64,000 nucleotides of DNA from Frigidibacter albus. Its GTDB lineage: Bacteria > Pseudomonadota > Alphaproteobacteria > Rhodobacterales > Rhodobacteraceae. Positions within the stretch are counted from its first letter, which is position 1. Each line of letters starts with the position of its first letter. The position numbers and the translations under genes are program-made. The notes below the pieces were generated by a model. That model searched no databases, was not told the origin of the DNA, and worked only from the letters and a program-made list of their open reading frames with translations. The stretch is taken from assembly GCF_009908165.1 (NCBI RefSeq), contig NZ_JAAAUC010000002.1:434001-498000 (forward strand). Direction: 5' to 3'. Shown piece by piece: positions 8,677-18,253 of this stretch.

Positions 8677-10620
8677 TCAGTGCCACAGACCTGGGTCCAG
8701 CCGGTCCCCGAACCGGGCGGCGCCGGCCTTGCTGAAATGGTCGCCATCGGCCCAGAAGAAGGCGCCGCAATCCTGCAGGTCCACCGGGAAGGCGAGGTCC
8801 AGCATGTCGATCATCGACACATAGCGAAGGCCTTCGCCCTCTGTGCGGCCCTCCAGATAGGTGTCAAGCGCGCGATACTCGGCCTCGAGGTTCGGGCGGA
8901 GCCCGACAGGGGCCCTGCAGCCGTGGCGCAGGACCAGCTCCAGCGGGACATGCGGCGCAAGCCTCGGACCCAGCCAATAGACCTCGGCATGCTCCGAAAC
9001 GGCGTCCAGATAGGCTAGGACCGCATCGGAAGCCCCCGGGATCGGCTGCAGATCCGGCACAGCCTTGTCCAGCGCAAGATCGTTCAGGATGCTGCGCGAC
9101 CCGTTGCCCTCGCCGTCCGGGCTGAACAGATAAAACCCCGCCTGCTCGTAAAGCACGCGCTTCACCAGGCCGGGATGATCGCGGATGACATCAAGGAAAG
9201 CATCGAACTCGCAGTCGGTCTGCGGGCGATACAGCCGGCACCCGCCCTCCGTCAGCCCGACCATGAAGGCGGGACGGTCGGCGCGGGTGGCGATGGCCGC
9301 GATCAGGTCCATGGCATGACTGTCGCCCAGCATCACCAGCCCGGGTCCGAACCTTGCATGGCATTCCATCATCCGGGCCAGAAGGCCGGGATCGACGGTG
9401 TCGGTCATGAAGAAGCAGGCGCCGTCATCGAAGGGCGCCGGCCGGTCCTGGGCCGCCTCGAGCCGGGCCAGGTCCGGCGCAAGCCCCGGATGCGTCCAGC
9501 GCCACAGCGCCGACGAATGCGATTGCCCCAGCAGCCCGATCAGCAGCACGACGGCGATTCCCGTCCCCGCCGCGCCGAACACCGCCCGCCGGCGCAGCAG
9601 CACCGCCCCCCGGCGCACCGGCTGTTCCACATAGCGCCAGCTCAGCACCGCAAGGATCAGCGTCAGCCCGGTCAGCCCGATCATCAGTGCGGGCGGCGGT
9701 TCGGTCAGATAGGCCAGCCGCGCTCCGGAAAACAGCGGCTGATGCCACAGATAGGCGCTGTAGCTGACCAGGCCGAGCCCGACCAGCGGCCGCCACGACA
9801 GCAGCGCCGCAACCGCCGTTCCCGCCCGCGCCGCGTGCAGCACCAGCAGCGTTCCGATCACCGGTGGCAGCGCCGCCAGCCCTGGAAAGGGTGTGTGTTC
9901 ATCATAGACCAGCACCGGCCCCAGGATCAGCGCCAGCCCCAACCCGGCCAGCAATGACCCTCCACGCGCTGTGGCCAGCCGATCGCCGGGCCACAGCGCC
10001 AGCAACGCCCCCGCCAACAGCTCCCAGGCCCGCGCCTCGGGCAGGAAGAAGGCCTTCTCGGGGTTGCCGGGCAGCGCCCGTATCGCCACCGCCAGGCTCG
10101 CCGCCGCAAGCAGCGCCAGCACCGGCCACAGCATCCGCGGCCACCAGCGCCACAGCGCGGCGACCAGCGGCGGGAAGATCAGGTAGAACTGCTCCTCGAC
10201 CGCAAGGCTCCAGGTGTGGATCAGCGGCTGCATCTCTGTCTCGGCGGCGAAATAGCCCGCAGCCTGGTAGAAATGCAGGTTGGCGGCGAAGATCGCCACC
10301 GATCCGAGGCTGGAGAAAAAGCCGGTCAGCTGCGAAGGCGTCATCAACACCCAGGCCAGCGGCACCGTCGCCGCCAGCATCACGAACAGCGCCGGCAGGA
10401 TCCGACGCGCCCGCCGTTCGTAGAAGCGCATCAGCGAGAACTCCCCCGCCGCAAGCTCGCGCGCCAGAATGCCGGCGATCAGATAGCCGGAGATGACAAA
10501 GAACACGTCCACCCCGACATAGCCGCCGCCAAAGGCGTCAAAGCCGGCATGAAACAGGATGACAGGCAGAACCGCGATTGCGCGCAGGCCGTCAATCTCG
10601 CGGCGGTAAAGTCCAGACAT
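8677..10620 (-). CDS. OafA/YrhL-type acyltransferase with SGNH domain
   Basis: Membrane O-acyltransferase of 647 residues that probably acetylates a surface polysaccharide. I chose the start at 10620 (MSGLYRREIDGLRA) because AGGA precedes it and the motif YRREIDGLRAIAVLPV is the canonical start of the family. Residues ~8-335 are the AT3 domain with about ten helices, the conserved histidine in ILFHAGFDAF and the GGYVGVDVFFVISGYLI segment. A C-terminal extracytoplasmic SGNH-like domain contains GDSHAMDL near residue 440 and ends in DHFSKAGAARF. It stands alone downstream of the rpsI terminator. The acceptor sugar is unknown. Confidence 0.9.
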   Translation of the reverse strand: MSGLYRREIDGLRAIAVLPVILFHAGFDAFGGGYVGVDVFFVISGYLIAGILARELAAGEFSLMRFYERRARRILPALFVMLAATVPLAWVLMTPSQLTGFFSSLGSVAIFAANLHFYQAAGYFAAETEMQPLIHTWSLAVEEQFYLIFPPLVAALWRWWPRMLWPVLALLAAASLAVAIRALPGNPEKAFFLPEARAWELLAGALLALWPGDRLATARGGSLLAGLGLALILGPVLVYDEHTPFPGLAALPPVIGTLLVLHAARAGTAVAALLSWRPLVGLGLVSYSAYLWHQPLFSGARLAYLTEPPPALMIGLTGLTLILAVLSWRYVEQPVRRGAVLLRRRAVFGAAGTGIAVVLLIGLLGQSHSSALWRWTHPGLAPDLARLEAAQDRPAPFDDGACFFMTDTVDPGLLARMMECHARFGPGLVMLGDSHAMDLIAAIATRADRPAFMVGLTEGGCRLYRPQTDCEFDAFLDVIRDHPGLVKRVLYEQAGFYLFSPDGEGNGSRSILNDLALDKAVPDLQPIPGASDAVLAYLDAVSEHAEVYWLGPRLAPHVPLELVLRHGCRAPVGLRPNLEAEYRALDTYLEGRTEGEGLRYVSMIDMLDLAFPVDLQDCGAFFWADGDHFSKAGAARFGDRLDPGLWH

Positions 10621-10669
10621 CAAGCTTCCTGCGACAGGCCCGCGGCCCGAACCCGGCCGACAATAGAGC

Positions 10670-10697
10670 AAAGGCGTGGATCATGATCCACGCCTTT
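10670..10697 (-). terminator. Perfect palindrome after rpsI
   Basis: A 28-base perfect palindrome (half-site AAAGGCGTGGATCA) lies 50 bases past the rpsI stop and just before the acyltransferase gene. It is the likely terminator of the ribosomal operon; only a short T-run follows. Confidence 0.6.
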
Positions 10698-10746
10698 GCC
10701 ATCTTGTCCCTGAAAGCAGCGGCTTCTTGCCGCTGCATCTCCAGAC

Positions 10747-11244
10747 TTAGCGCTTCGAGAACTGGAAGCTGCGGCGGGCCTTCGCCTTGCCGTATTTCTT
10801 GCGTTCCACCACGCGGCTGTCGCGGGTCAGGAAGCCGGCGGCCTTCAGCGCGGCGCGCAGGCTCGGTTCATACAGCTGCAGAGCTTTGGACACGCCATGC
10901 TTGACCGCACCGGCCTGGCCCGAAAGCCCGCCACCGGCAACCGTCGCCATCACGTCGAACTGGTTTTCCACGCCGGCAACCGTGAACGGCTGGCGCAGGA
11001 TCATCTGCAGCACGGGACGGGCGAAATAGACCGCCATTTCCTTGCCGTTGACGATGACCTTGCCGGAACCCGGCTTGATCCAGACGCGGGCGACCGCGTT
11101 CTTGCGCTTGCCGGTCGCATAGGCGCGGCCAAGCGAGTCGCGCTGCGGCAGGCGGGGGGCGAGTTCGACAACGGGGGCTGCGGCGGCGGAGGTGCCGGCG
11201 ACAACGTCCTTCAGATCGTCGAGTGTCTTGATTTCATCGGACAT
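10747..11244 (-). CDS. rpsI: 30S ribosomal protein S9
   Basis: Small-subunit ribosomal protein whose C-terminal tail reaches the P-site tRNA. It has 165 residues, longer than the ~130 of E. coli because of an N-terminal extension (about 35 residues) that is usual in alphaproteobacteria. The core motif [20 protein letters not shown] and the basic C-terminus [17 protein letters not shown] are unmistakable. It follows rplM with two bases between the genes, so the two are co-transcribed. Confidence 0.98.
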   Translation of the reverse strand: MSDEIKTLDDLKDVVAGTSAAAAPVVELAPRLPQRDSLGRAYATGKRKNAVARVWIKPGSGKVIVNGKEMAVYFARPVLQMILRQPFTVAGVENQFDVMATVAGGGLSGQAGAVKHGVSKALQLYEPSLRAALKAAGFLTRDSRVVERKKYGKAKARRSFQFSKR

Positions 11245-11246
11245 CT

Positions 11247-11711
11247 TCAGGCGCTCCGGGTGTTCTTCGGGTTCAGCGTCTTGACATCCAGCACGGCGGG
11301 CTGCTGCGCCTCGTGCGGATGGGCGGCACCGGCATAGACGCGCAGGTTCGACATCTGTTCGCGGCCAAGGCGGTTGCGCGAGATCATGCGCTCCACAGCC
11401 TTGATGACCACACGCTCAGGGTGCGCGCCGTCCAGCACTTGCGCCGCCGTGCGGAACTTGATCCCGCCCGGGTGGCCGGTGTGCCAGTAGTAACGTTTGT
11501 CGGCGCGCTTGTTGCCGGTCATCTGCACCTTGTCGGCGTTGATGATGATCACGTTGTCGCCCATATCCATGTGCGGCGTGAAGGTCGGCTTGTGCTTGCC
11601 ACGAAGGTGCATGGCGACGATCGTGGCGAGGCGGCCCAGAACAACGCCTTCGGCGTCGATCAGGATCCACTTCTTCTCGATGTCCGCCGGGGTCGCGGTA
11701 AAGGTTTTCAT
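11247..11711 (-). CDS. rplM: 50S ribosomal protein L13
   Basis: Early-assembly large-subunit protein, 154 residues. I chose the start at 11711 ([15 protein letters not shown]) because it matches the family N-terminus; the reading frame stays open upstream without homology. [19 protein letters not shown] and HTGHPGGIK are family hallmarks. It is the first gene of the rplM-rpsI operon. A strong promoter-like sequence with a 17-base spacer lies about 80 bases upstream. Confidence 0.98.
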   Translation of the reverse strand: MKTFTATPADIEKKWILIDAEGVVLGRLATIVAMHLRGKHKPTFTPHMDMGDNVIIINADKVQMTGNKRADKRYYWHTGHPGGIKFRTAAQVLDGAHPERVVIKAVERMISRNRLGREQMSNLRVYAGAAHPHEAQQPAVLDVKTLNPKNTRSA

Positions 11712-11790
11712 CGGGTCTTGCCCCTTTGGCTGACGGATAGATGGGAGCCGGTTGCTATCGTAGCTTGTGGCGCCCGCATTCGGATGGGGG

Positions 11791-11819
11791 CTTATCAGAC
11801 ATGCGACGGCGCAGGTCAA
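11791..11819 (-). promoter_or_regulatory. Housekeeping-type promoter of rplM-rpsI
   Basis: On the minus strand TTGACC is followed by a 17-base spacer and GATAAG, close to the sigma-70 consensus, and is placed 80 bases before the rplM start. This is one of the best promoter matches in the window. Confidence 0.65.
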
Positions 11820-11871
11820 GTGCGTCGCATTGGAATTAACTGCAAGAAATCAGTGCCTTATGAAATAGGTA

Positions 11872-12309
11872 TTAATTTACCCCAACAAATCGCCGCGCCG
11901 GAGGGATCGCATAGGTCATCGACGCCCGCGCGACCGGCTCTGCCAGCCCGTCCGAGAACACCAGCGCATCCGCCACCGCCAGGCTGCGCCCCAGCTTCAG
12001 GATCCGCACCTCGGCCAGCAGATCGCAGCCAGCCGCCGGCTTGCGCATGAAATCGACGCTCGCATTCGTCGTCACCGCCAGCGCCACCGGCCCGATCCGC
12101 GCGAGGATCGCCAGGTAGATCCCCACATCCGCCAGCGCAAAGATGCTCGGCCCCGACACGGTGCCCCCCGGCCGCAAATGCCGCTCGCCCACCTTCAGCC
12201 GCACCACCAGCCGCTCCGGCGCCACTTCCTCCAGCGCGAAATCGCCCGCCACCTGCGGGAACTCCGCTGCCAGGAATGCCTCCAGCGCCGCCCGGTCCAT
12301 CGACTGCAT
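11872..12309 (-). CDS. Hotdog-fold thioesterase (PaaI/YbgC-like)
   Basis: Probable acyl-CoA thioesterase of 145 residues. I chose the start at 12309 (MQSMDRAALEAF), which has a GGGGG run five bases upstream; a second ATG lies three codons later. The hotdog core is visible as HLRPGGTVSGPSIFALADV near residue 50, where the central helix carries the catalytic aspartate in the ALADVG motif. The C-terminal strands end in MTYAIPPARR. It is divergent from an enoyl-CoA hydratase with 54 bases between the starts, which suggests shared control and a role in acyl-CoA metabolism. The substrate is unknown. Confidence 0.85.
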   Translation of the reverse strand: MQSMDRAALEAFLAAEFPQVAGDFALEEVAPERLVVRLKVGERHLRPGGTVSGPSIFALADVGIYLAILARIGPVALAVTTNASVDFMRKPAAGCDLLAEVRILKLGRSLAVADALVFSDGLAEPVARASMTYAIPPARRFVGVN

Positions 12310-12363
12310 CTTTCCCCCCACACGTTCCCCGCCTAGAGTTTCGCCAAACCGGAGGGAATGACA

Positions 12364-13152
12364 ATGACAGAAGACCTCGTGCTGCGAGAGGATATCGGCC
12401 CGGTGGCGCGGCTGACCCTCAACGCCCCCGCCAGCCTCAATGCCCTGTCCGATGCGATGCTGGCGGCGCTGAAGGCGCGGCTGACGGAACTGGCCGCCGA
12501 TCCCAGGGTCCGCGTCGTGCTGCTCGCCGGCACCGGCCGCGCCTTCTGCGCCGGGCATGACCTCAAGGAGATGCAGGCCGGCCGCGCCGCCCCCGACAAG
12601 GGCGCCGCCTATTTCGCGGATCTCTTCGCCCGCTGCGCCGAGGTGATGCAGATGATCCCCGCCCTGCCCCAGCCGGTGATCGCCGAGGTCCATGGCATCG
12701 CCACCGCCGCCGGCTGCCAGCTCGTCGCCAGCTGCGACATGGCGGTCGCGGCCGAGGGGACGCGCTTTGGCGTCAACGGCGTCAATATCGGCCTGTTCTG
12801 CTCCACCCCGATGGTCGCGCTCACTCGCAACGTGCCGCGCAAGCAGGCTTTCGAGATGCTGACCACCGGCGCTTTCATCGGCGCCGAGGAGGCGCAGCGT
12901 ATCGGCCTGATCAACCGCGTCGCCGCCCCCGCCGATCTGCCCGAAGCGGCGCTGACCCTTGCCCAGACCGTCGCCGGCAAGCTCGGCGCCGCCGTCCGTA
13001 TCGGCAAACGCGCCTTCTACGACCAGATCGCCCTGCCGCTGGACGATGCCTATGACCTCGCCGGCGCGGTGATGGTCGAGAACATGCTCTGGCGTGATAC
13101 CGAGGAGGGGATCACGGCCTTCCTGGACAAACGCCCGCCGAACTGGGCCTGA
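12364..13152 (+). CDS. Enoyl-CoA hydratase/isomerase family protein
   Basis: Crotonase-fold enzyme of 262 residues acting on acyl-CoA thioesters. The second ATG (12364) is preferred to the one at 12358 because GGAGGG lies seven bases before it and abuts the first. The oxyanion-hole segments are AGHDLKEM and [20 protein letters not shown], and the C-terminus ([19 protein letters not shown]) is typical of the enoyl-CoA hydratase-domain 3 (ECHDC3) subgroup. The usual hydratase glutamates are not evident at the active-site positions I can judge, so the exact reaction (hydratase, isomerase or another) is open. Confidence 0.88.
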   Translation: MTEDLVLREDIGPVARLTLNAPASLNALSDAMLAALKARLTELAADPRVRVVLLAGTGRAFCAGHDLKEMQAGRAAPDKGAAYFADLFARCAEVMQMIPALPQPVIAEVHGIATAAGCQLVASCDMAVAAEGTRFGVNGVNIGLFCSTPMVALTRNVPRKQAFEMLTTGAFIGAEEAQRIGLINRVAAPADLPEAALTLAQTVAGKLGAAVRIGKRAFYDQIALPLDDAYDLAGAVMVENMLWRDTEEGITAFLDKRPPNWA

Positions 13153-13159
13153 CCCTGCC

Positions 13160-13275
13160 CGCTTTGCCTTTTCCAAATATCCCACGGGGGTCCGGGGGTG
13201 TGAAACCCCCGGCGTCGCACCGCTGGCCAGCGCCGGGGCGCTGCCCCGGACCCCGGGATATTTCCGCCAGCAAGA
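13160..13275. repeat. Intergenic hairpin repeat, family 1 (facing pair, copy b)
   Basis: Between the hydratase gene and trmFO lie two arms of the family. The left arm reads TTTGCCTTTTCCAAATATCC followed by a CCGGGGG...CCCCCGG stem. The right arm is its inverted counterpart, ending GGGATATTTCCGCCAGCAAG. The reverse complement of the right arm closely matches the copy at 41984-42041. Confidence 0.65.
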
Positions 13276-13321
13276 AACGGGCAGACTTTTCTTTGGCACC
13301 CGCCCCCGCTATGCGTTCGCC

Positions 13322-14662
13322 ATGACACAAGAGCTTCACATCGTCGGCGGCGGCATGGCCGGATCCGAGGCGGCCTGGCAGGCCGCCGAAATGGGCGTGC
13401 CCGTGGTCGTCCATGAGATGCGCCCCCATGTCGGCACCTTCGCGCACCAGACCGGCAACCTTGCCGAGATGGTCTGCTCCAACTCCTTCCGCTCGGATGA
13501 TGACGAGCGTAACGCCGTGGGCCTGCTGCATTGGGAAATGCGCGCGGCGAATGGGCTTTTGATGGCGATGGCCGAGGCGCATCGCCTGCCCGCCGGCGGC
13601 GCGCTGGCCGTGGACCGCGAGGCCTTCGCCGCCGCCGTGACGGCCAGGCTGCGGGCGCATCCGCTGGTGCGCGTGGAGCCGGGCGAGATCACCGCCCTGC
13701 CCGAAGATGGCCATTGGATCATCGCCACCGGCCCCCTCACCTCCGGCACTCTGGCCGAGGCGATCCGTGCCGAGACCGGGGCCGAGAGCCTCGCCTTCTT
13801 CGACGCCATCGCCCCCATCGTCTATGCCGAAAGCGTGGACATGTCGGTTGCCTGGATGCAGTCGCGCTATGACAAGGGCGAGACGGTCGAGGAACAGACC
13901 GCCTACATGAACTGCCCGATGACCAAGGCACAGTACGAGGCCTTCATCGACGCGCTGCTGGCCGCCGAGAAGACCGAGTTCCGCGAAGGCGAAACAGCCG
14001 GCTATTTCGACGGTTGCCTGCCGATCGAGGTGATGGCCGAACGCGGGCGCGAGACGCTGCGCTTTGGCCCGATGAAGCCGGTGGGTCTCACCAACGCCCA
14101 TGACCCGCAGGTCAAGCCCTATGCCGTGGTGCAGCTGCGCCGCGATAACAAGCTGGGCACGCTCTACAATATCGTCGGCTTCCAGACCAAGATGAAGTAC
14201 GGCGCGCAAACCACTGTTTTCAAGATGATTCCCGGGCTGCAGGACGCCAGCTTTGCCCGGCTCGGCGGCATCCATCGCAACACCTTCCTCAACTCGCCGA
14301 CCCTGCTCGACGACCGGATGCGCCTGCGCTCACGCCCGCATATCCGCTTTGCCGGGCAGGTGACGGGGGTGGAGGGCTATGTGGAATCCGCCGCAATGGG
14401 TCTGCTCGCGGGCCGGATGGCCGCCGCCGAGATCCTGGGGCGCGACCTGCCGCCGCCGCCTGCCGATACCGCGACCGGTGCGCTGATCACCCATATCACC
14501 GGCGGCGCGGAGGCGAAGACATTCCAGCCGATGAACGTCAACTTCGGGCTGTTCCCGCCGATCGACGCCAAGGGCGGGCGCCGGGGGCGCAAGGACCGCT
14601 ACAAGGCCTATACCGACCGCGCGAAAGAGGCTTTTTCCCAATGGCTTGCGGACCAAAGCTGA
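13322..14662 (+). CDS. trmFO: tRNA m5U54 methyltransferase, folate/FAD-dependent (TrmFO)
   Basis: Methylates U54 in the T-loop of tRNA using methylenetetrahydrofolate and FADH2, 446 residues. I chose the start at 13322 ([19 protein letters not shown]), which places the FAD-binding [10 protein letters not shown] at the N-terminus; the open frame upstream runs through a repeat. [20 protein letters not shown], the cysteines in YMNCPM and FDGCLPIE, and [10 protein letters not shown] near the end are family hallmarks. The last 22 bases overlap gluQ, so two tRNA-modification genes are coupled. Confidence 0.95.
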   Translation: MTQELHIVGGGMAGSEAAWQAAEMGVPVVVHEMRPHVGTFAHQTGNLAEMVCSNSFRSDDDERNAVGLLHWEMRAANGLLMAMAEAHRLPAGGALAVDREAFAAAVTARLRAHPLVRVEPGEITALPEDGHWIIATGPLTSGTLAEAIRAETGAESLAFFDAIAPIVYAESVDMSVAWMQSRYDKGETVEEQTAYMNCPMTKAQYEAFIDALLAAEKTEFREGETAGYFDGCLPIEVMAERGRETLRFGPMKPVGLTNAHDPQVKPYAVVQLRRDNKLGTLYNIVGFQTKMKYGAQTTVFKMIPGLQDASFARLGGIHRNTFLNSPTLLDDRMRLRSRPHIRFAGQVTGVEGYVESAAMGLLAGRMAAAEILGRDLPPPPADTATGALITHITGGAEAKTFQPMNVNFGLFPPIDAKGGRRGRKDRYKAYTDRAKEAFSQWLADQS

Positions 14663-15501
14663 GGCGGACCCGCTTCGCGCCCTCGCCCACCGGCCTGCTG
14701 CATCTCGGCCATGCCTATGCCGCGCTGACCGCCGCTGCCCGCGCCGATCCCGGTGAGTTTCTGCTGCGGATCGAGGATATCGACGCCGCCCGCTGCCGCC
14801 CGGAGTTCGAGGCGGCCATCTATGAGGATCTGGCTTGGCTCGGCCTCGACTGGCAGCGCCCGGTGCTGCGGCAATCGGAGCGGCGAGAGGCGTATGATAC
14901 GGCGCTCAACCACTTGATTTCCTTGGGGCTATGCTACCCCTGCCGCTGCAGCCGCGGCGACATCCGCGCCGCCCTTTCCGCGCCGCAAGAAGGCGTGCCG
15001 CTGACAGGCCCGGACGGGCTGATCTATCCGGGCACCTGCCGCGAACGGGCCATGAGCGACGCCGGCCCCGCGGATGCGATCCGGCTGGACATGGCAGAGG
15101 CGCTGAGATTCCTTGACGGTGTCCCGCTTTGGTTCACCGAGACTGGCCCGGTCCATCCCCGAGTTCAGGCGTTGAATAACGATCAGCTTATAACCCATGT
15201 CGGAGACGTGATTTTGTCGAGACCCTCCATCGGCACCTCCTACCACCTTGCGGTGGTGGTGGATGATGCGGCACAGGGGATCACCGAAGTCACGCGGGGC
15301 GAAGATCTGTTTGAGGCCACGCGGATACATGTCGTTCTTCAGAGATTACTTGAACTTCCAGTGCCAACCTACCGCCACCACACACTTATCCGCGATGATG
15401 CCGGGAAGCGGCTTGCAAAACGCGACGACGCCCGCGCCATCCGTCGCTACCGCGACGAGGGCGATACGCCAGCCGACGTTCGCATCAAGATCGGCTTGTA
15501 A
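14641..15501 (+). CDS. gluQ: Glutamyl-Q tRNA(Asp) synthetase
   Basis: Truncated GluRS paralogue that attaches glutamate to queuosine in the anticodon of tRNA-Asp, 286 residues. It has the class I ATP-binding segment ([13 protein letters not shown]), the zinc cysteines ([11 protein letters not shown] and a later YPGTC) and a KMSKS-like KRLAKRD near the end. It lacks the anticodon-binding domain of GluRS, as expected. It overlaps trmFO. The 3' part around 14920-15500 is less G+C-rich than its neighbours, but the domain is intact. Confidence 0.93.
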   Translation: MACGPKLRRTRFAPSPTGLLHLGHAYAALTAAARADPGEFLLRIEDIDAARCRPEFEAAIYEDLAWLGLDWQRPVLRQSERREAYDTALNHLISLGLCYPCRCSRGDIRAALSAPQEGVPLTGPDGLIYPGTCRERAMSDAGPADAIRLDMAEALRFLDGVPLWFTETGPVHPRVQALNNDQLITHVGDVILSRPSIGTSYHLAVVVDDAAQGITEVTRGEDLFEATRIHVVLQRLLELPVPTYRHHTLIRDDAGKRLAKRDDARAIRRYRDEGDTPADVRIKIGL

Positions 15502-15513
15502 CAGGCTGTAAAA

Positions 15514-15873
15514 TCACGCAATCGGCTCCAAGATCACCACCTCGCCGCCGTCTCTCGCAGCGGTGTAGAAACAACTCCGCCGGTTGGTGTGGCAGGCGGG
15601 CCCGGTCTGGTCCACCAGCAGCAGCAGGCAGTCTCGGTCGCAGTCGATCCGCAACTCGATCAGCCGCTGCACATGCCCCGAACTCTCACCCTTCGCCCAA
15701 AACGCCTTCCGTGAGCGTGACCAATAGGTTACGCGGCCATCTTCAAGTGTCTCCCGAAGAGACTCTGCACTCATCCAGGCCATCATCAGCACCTCGCCCG
15801 TCGCATGATCCTGCGCAATCGCCGGGATCAGGCCGTGGGCATCATAGCGCAGCGTCGAAGGGTCGAAAGACAT
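15514..15873 (-). CDS. hisI: Phosphoribosyl-AMP cyclohydrolase
   Basis: Third step of histidine synthesis, opening the purine ring of PR-AMP. It has 119 residues from the ATG at 15873 ([11 protein letters not shown]), which has AAGGTG five bases upstream. The metal-binding region is clear: DCDRDC, then [16 protein letters not shown]. The gene encodes only the cyclohydrolase domain without HisE, as usual in alphaproteobacteria. It is convergent with gluQ and divergent from the Fe-S scaffold-like gene. Confidence 0.96.
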   Translation of the reverse strand: MSFDPSTLRYDAHGLIPAIAQDHATGEVLMMAWMSAESLRETLEDGRVTYWSRSRKAFWAKGESSGHVQRLIELRIDCDRDCLLLLVDQTGPACHTNRRSCFYTAARDGGEVVILEPIA

Positions 15874-15939
15874 GGGGCACCTTTGCAAGCCGTGTGGTCC
15901 CGACTATCTATAGCCCTGCCCCAGATACGGAAACCCCGG

Positions 15940-16383
15940 ATGAGCGATACCGACCTGATCCGCCTCTATTCGCAGCGCATTCTGGCGCTGGCGGCAGATA
16001 TTCCGCATCTGGGCCGGCTGCCGGCGCCGCAGGGGACCGCGCGGCGGCGCTCGCCGCTCTGCGGGTCGACGGTGACGGCGGATGTGGTGCTGCAGGACGG
16101 AATAGTCGTGGAATTCCGGCAGGATGTGAAGGCCTGCGCGCTTGGGCAGGCGGCGGCAGCGGTCGCAGGCGCGGCGATGATCGGCCGGACGCGTGCCGAA
16201 ATCGAAGCTGCGCGCGATGCGCTCGCCGCGATGCTGAAAGACGCTGGTCCGGTCCCCGCCGCGCCATTCGATGGCTTCGAGGTGCTGCTCCCCGCCCGCG
16301 ACTATCGCAACCGTCACGCCTCGATCCTGCTCGCGCTCGAGGCGGCGGCCGATGCGGCGGCGGCGGCCGAGGCCAGCAGTTAA
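15940..16383 (+). CDS. NifU/IscU-like iron-sulfur scaffold protein
   Basis: Resembles the N-terminal NifU/IscU scaffold fold, 147 residues from the ATG at 15940 (MSDTDLIRLYSQ). Two of the three family cysteines can be seen: Cys41 in SPLCGSTV and Cys66 in VKACALGQAA. The third, normally in a KxxC segment near the C-terminus, is replaced in the RNRHASILLALEAA stretch. It may therefore have a role other than de novo cluster building. There is no suf or isc gene nearby. The C-terminus is an alanine-rich tail. Confidence 0.8.
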   Translation: MSDTDLIRLYSQRILALAADIPHLGRLPAPQGTARRRSPLCGSTVTADVVLQDGIVVEFRQDVKACALGQAAAAVAGAAMIGRTRAEIEAARDALAAMLKDAGPVPAAPFDGFEVLLPARDYRNRHASILLALEAAADAAAAAEASS

Positions 16384-16443
16384 CCTTGCCGAAACCTGCG
16401 CCGGACTAGCCTTCCGACAGGCAGCGCACAGGCAGAACCCCGG

Positions 16444-17874
16444 ATGATTCCCTTCCCTCCCCCCGAAGTCGAGGCGCAGCCGGGCCTTGTCCGCCAAGGC
16501 TGCGAGGGCTCGACCCGGCGGTTGCATCAGGCGGAACTGCTGGGGCGCGATATCGTCGATGTCGCGGGGTTCCTTGACAAGGTCGAGGAGGAGGCGGCGC
16601 AACAGATCGCGCAACTGGACGCGGTGCGCCGCGGCGCCGATGCCGTGAGCCATGCCAATACCGAGGCGCTGGCCGCCGCCAGGGCGCTGGAGCGCGGGGC
16701 CGAGGAGACGATGGCGGCGGTGGAGGCCTCGGTGGCGCGGGTGCGCGGTGCGGGCCGGCGTGCGCAGGAAATCGCCTCCTGGGTGCAGGAATTCGACCGA
16801 AGGATGACCGAGGTCGAGGCGGCGCTGACCGGCATCCAGGCCGCCAATGGCGAGATTGCGGGGATCGCAGGGCAGGTCAACATCCTGGCGATCAACGCGA
16901 AAATCGAGGCGGCGCGGGCCGGAGAGGCCGGGCGCGGCTTTGCGGTGGTGGCCGAGGCGATCAACGAGCTGTCACGCAAGACTGCTGCCACGGCGGGCGC
17001 GATTTCGGAAAACGTGCGCGGGCTGTCGGGGCGGATCGGCGGGCTCAAGGCCGATGCCGGCAAGATCTCGGCCGAGGCGGGTGCGGTGCGCAGCGAGGCG
17101 GCCGAAAGCGACCGCGCGATGGAGCATATCTCGGACGGGTTGAAGGAAACACGCAGCGGCGCCGCGGCGATTGCCGGGCGCAGCGCCGAGGTTGCCGGCG
17201 CGGTTGCCGCCTTTGCGCCCGCCGTTGCCCGGATCGGCGCGGGCGTGGAGGGCACTTCTGGCGCGATCAGCGAGACCCGGCAGCGGATTTCGGGGCTGAT
17301 CGATGCCAGCGAGACCATCGTGCAGGAGGCGGTCGGCCTTGGCGCGGATTCGGTCGATGGCCGGCTGATCGCCGAGGTGCAGGCCGCTGCGGCAGCGATC
17401 AGCCGCGCCTTCGAAATGGGCGTGGAGCGCGGCGAGATCAGCGGGGCGGCGCTTTTCGACCGGGAGTACCGCGCAGTGGTGGGCAGCGATCCGCCGCAGT
17501 ATCTGACGCGCTTCACCGAATTCACCGACAAGGTGCTCCCGGCGATCCAGGAGCCGGCGCTGGCCTTCGATCCGCGCGTGGTGTTCTGCGCGGCCGTCGA
17601 TCGGGGCGGCTATCTGCCCACGCATAACCGAAAATTCTCGCAACCCCAGGGCCACGATCCGCTCTGGAACGCCGCCCATGCCCGCAACCGGCGGATCTTT
17701 GACGACCGGGTGGCGCTGAAGGCCGGCAATTCGACCGCGCCCTTCCTGCTGCAGGTCTACCGGCGCGACATGGGCGGCGGCGCCTTCGTGACGATGAAGG
17801 ACCTGTCGGCGCCGATCCGGGTGAAGGGCCGGCATTGGGGCGGCTTGCGGCTGGCCTATGGGTTTGACGTGTGA
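16444..17874 (+). CDS. Soluble methyl-accepting chemotaxis protein
   Basis: Cytoplasmic chemoreceptor of 476 residues with no membrane segment. Residues ~30-300 are the coiled-coil signalling domain; the hairpin tip (VNILAINAKIEAARAGEAGR) is near residue 145. The C-terminal ~150 residues form a separate domain (YLTRFTEFTDKVLPAIQEPA, then YLPTHNRKFSQPQG) often found attached to soluble receptors and likely to sense a cytoplasmic signal. No other che gene is adjacent. A second receptor lies at 60174. Confidence 0.92.
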   Translation: MIPFPPPEVEAQPGLVRQGCEGSTRRLHQAELLGRDIVDVAGFLDKVEEEAAQQIAQLDAVRRGADAVSHANTEALAAARALERGAEETMAAVEASVARVRGAGRRAQEIASWVQEFDRRMTEVEAALTGIQAANGEIAGIAGQVNILAINAKIEAARAGEAGRGFAVVAEAINELSRKTAATAGAISENVRGLSGRIGGLKADAGKISAEAGAVRSEAAESDRAMEHISDGLKETRSGAAAIAGRSAEVAGAVAAFAPAVARIGAGVEGTSGAISETRQRISGLIDASETIVQEAVGLGADSVDGRLIAEVQAAAAAISRAFEMGVERGEISGAALFDREYRAVVGSDPPQYLTRFTEFTDKVLPAIQEPALAFDPRVVFCAAVDRGGYLPTHNRKFSQPQGHDPLWNAAHARNRRIFDDRVALKAGNSTAPFLLQVYRRDMGGGAFVTMKDLSAPIRVKGRHWGGLRLAYGFDV

Positions 17875-17884
17875 GGGAGGTAGG

Positions 17885-17921
17885 GGCATGAAAAAAAACC
17901 GCCGCCACCCTGGGGGATGGC
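17885..17921 (-). terminator. Strong rho-independent terminator, minus strand
   Basis: Read on the minus strand, a CCGCCGCCA...TGGCGGCGG stem is followed by eight T residues. It therefore ends a leftward transcript, yet the nearest minus-strand gene (the 40-residue peptide) stops about 330 bases earlier. Confidence 0.8.
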
Positions 17922-18253
17922 GGCGGCAAGTGGCGCAGATTCCGGTCACCGGCTGGCCGGGGTGCGGACCCGGCAGGACAGGGGTTGATGCGGACGGGCG
18001 GGGTTGGCCCGCCGCATCGCCGGGTGGAAAAGGCGCGAGGCAGTTCGAGAGAGGCGCGCGGCAGGGGCCACGGTCGGTATCAGTGTGCGGCGGGTTTCTC
18101 GCCGCCGCAAAATTCTTGGCACCGGCAAGCCGGTGGACGGATTGGACCAAGCGCCCTGCCTGAGGGGCGGGGGACGACCGGCATTTGTCGCTCTGAAGGC
18201 TCCGGACGGGGACAAGACGCCGGCCGGCGGTCAGCCGTCGACAGGCGATCGCG
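17922..18253 (-). other. Gap between peptide gene and terminator: long 3' UTR or sRNA
   Basis: These 332 bases hold no convincing gene; the reading frames that stay open are proline/arginine-rich and lack ribosome-binding sites. A GCGGCGAGAAACCCGCCGC hairpin lies near 18090-18110. Because a strong minus-strand terminator closes the region, it may be the 3' UTR of the upstream small gene or an independent small RNA. Confidence 0.35.
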
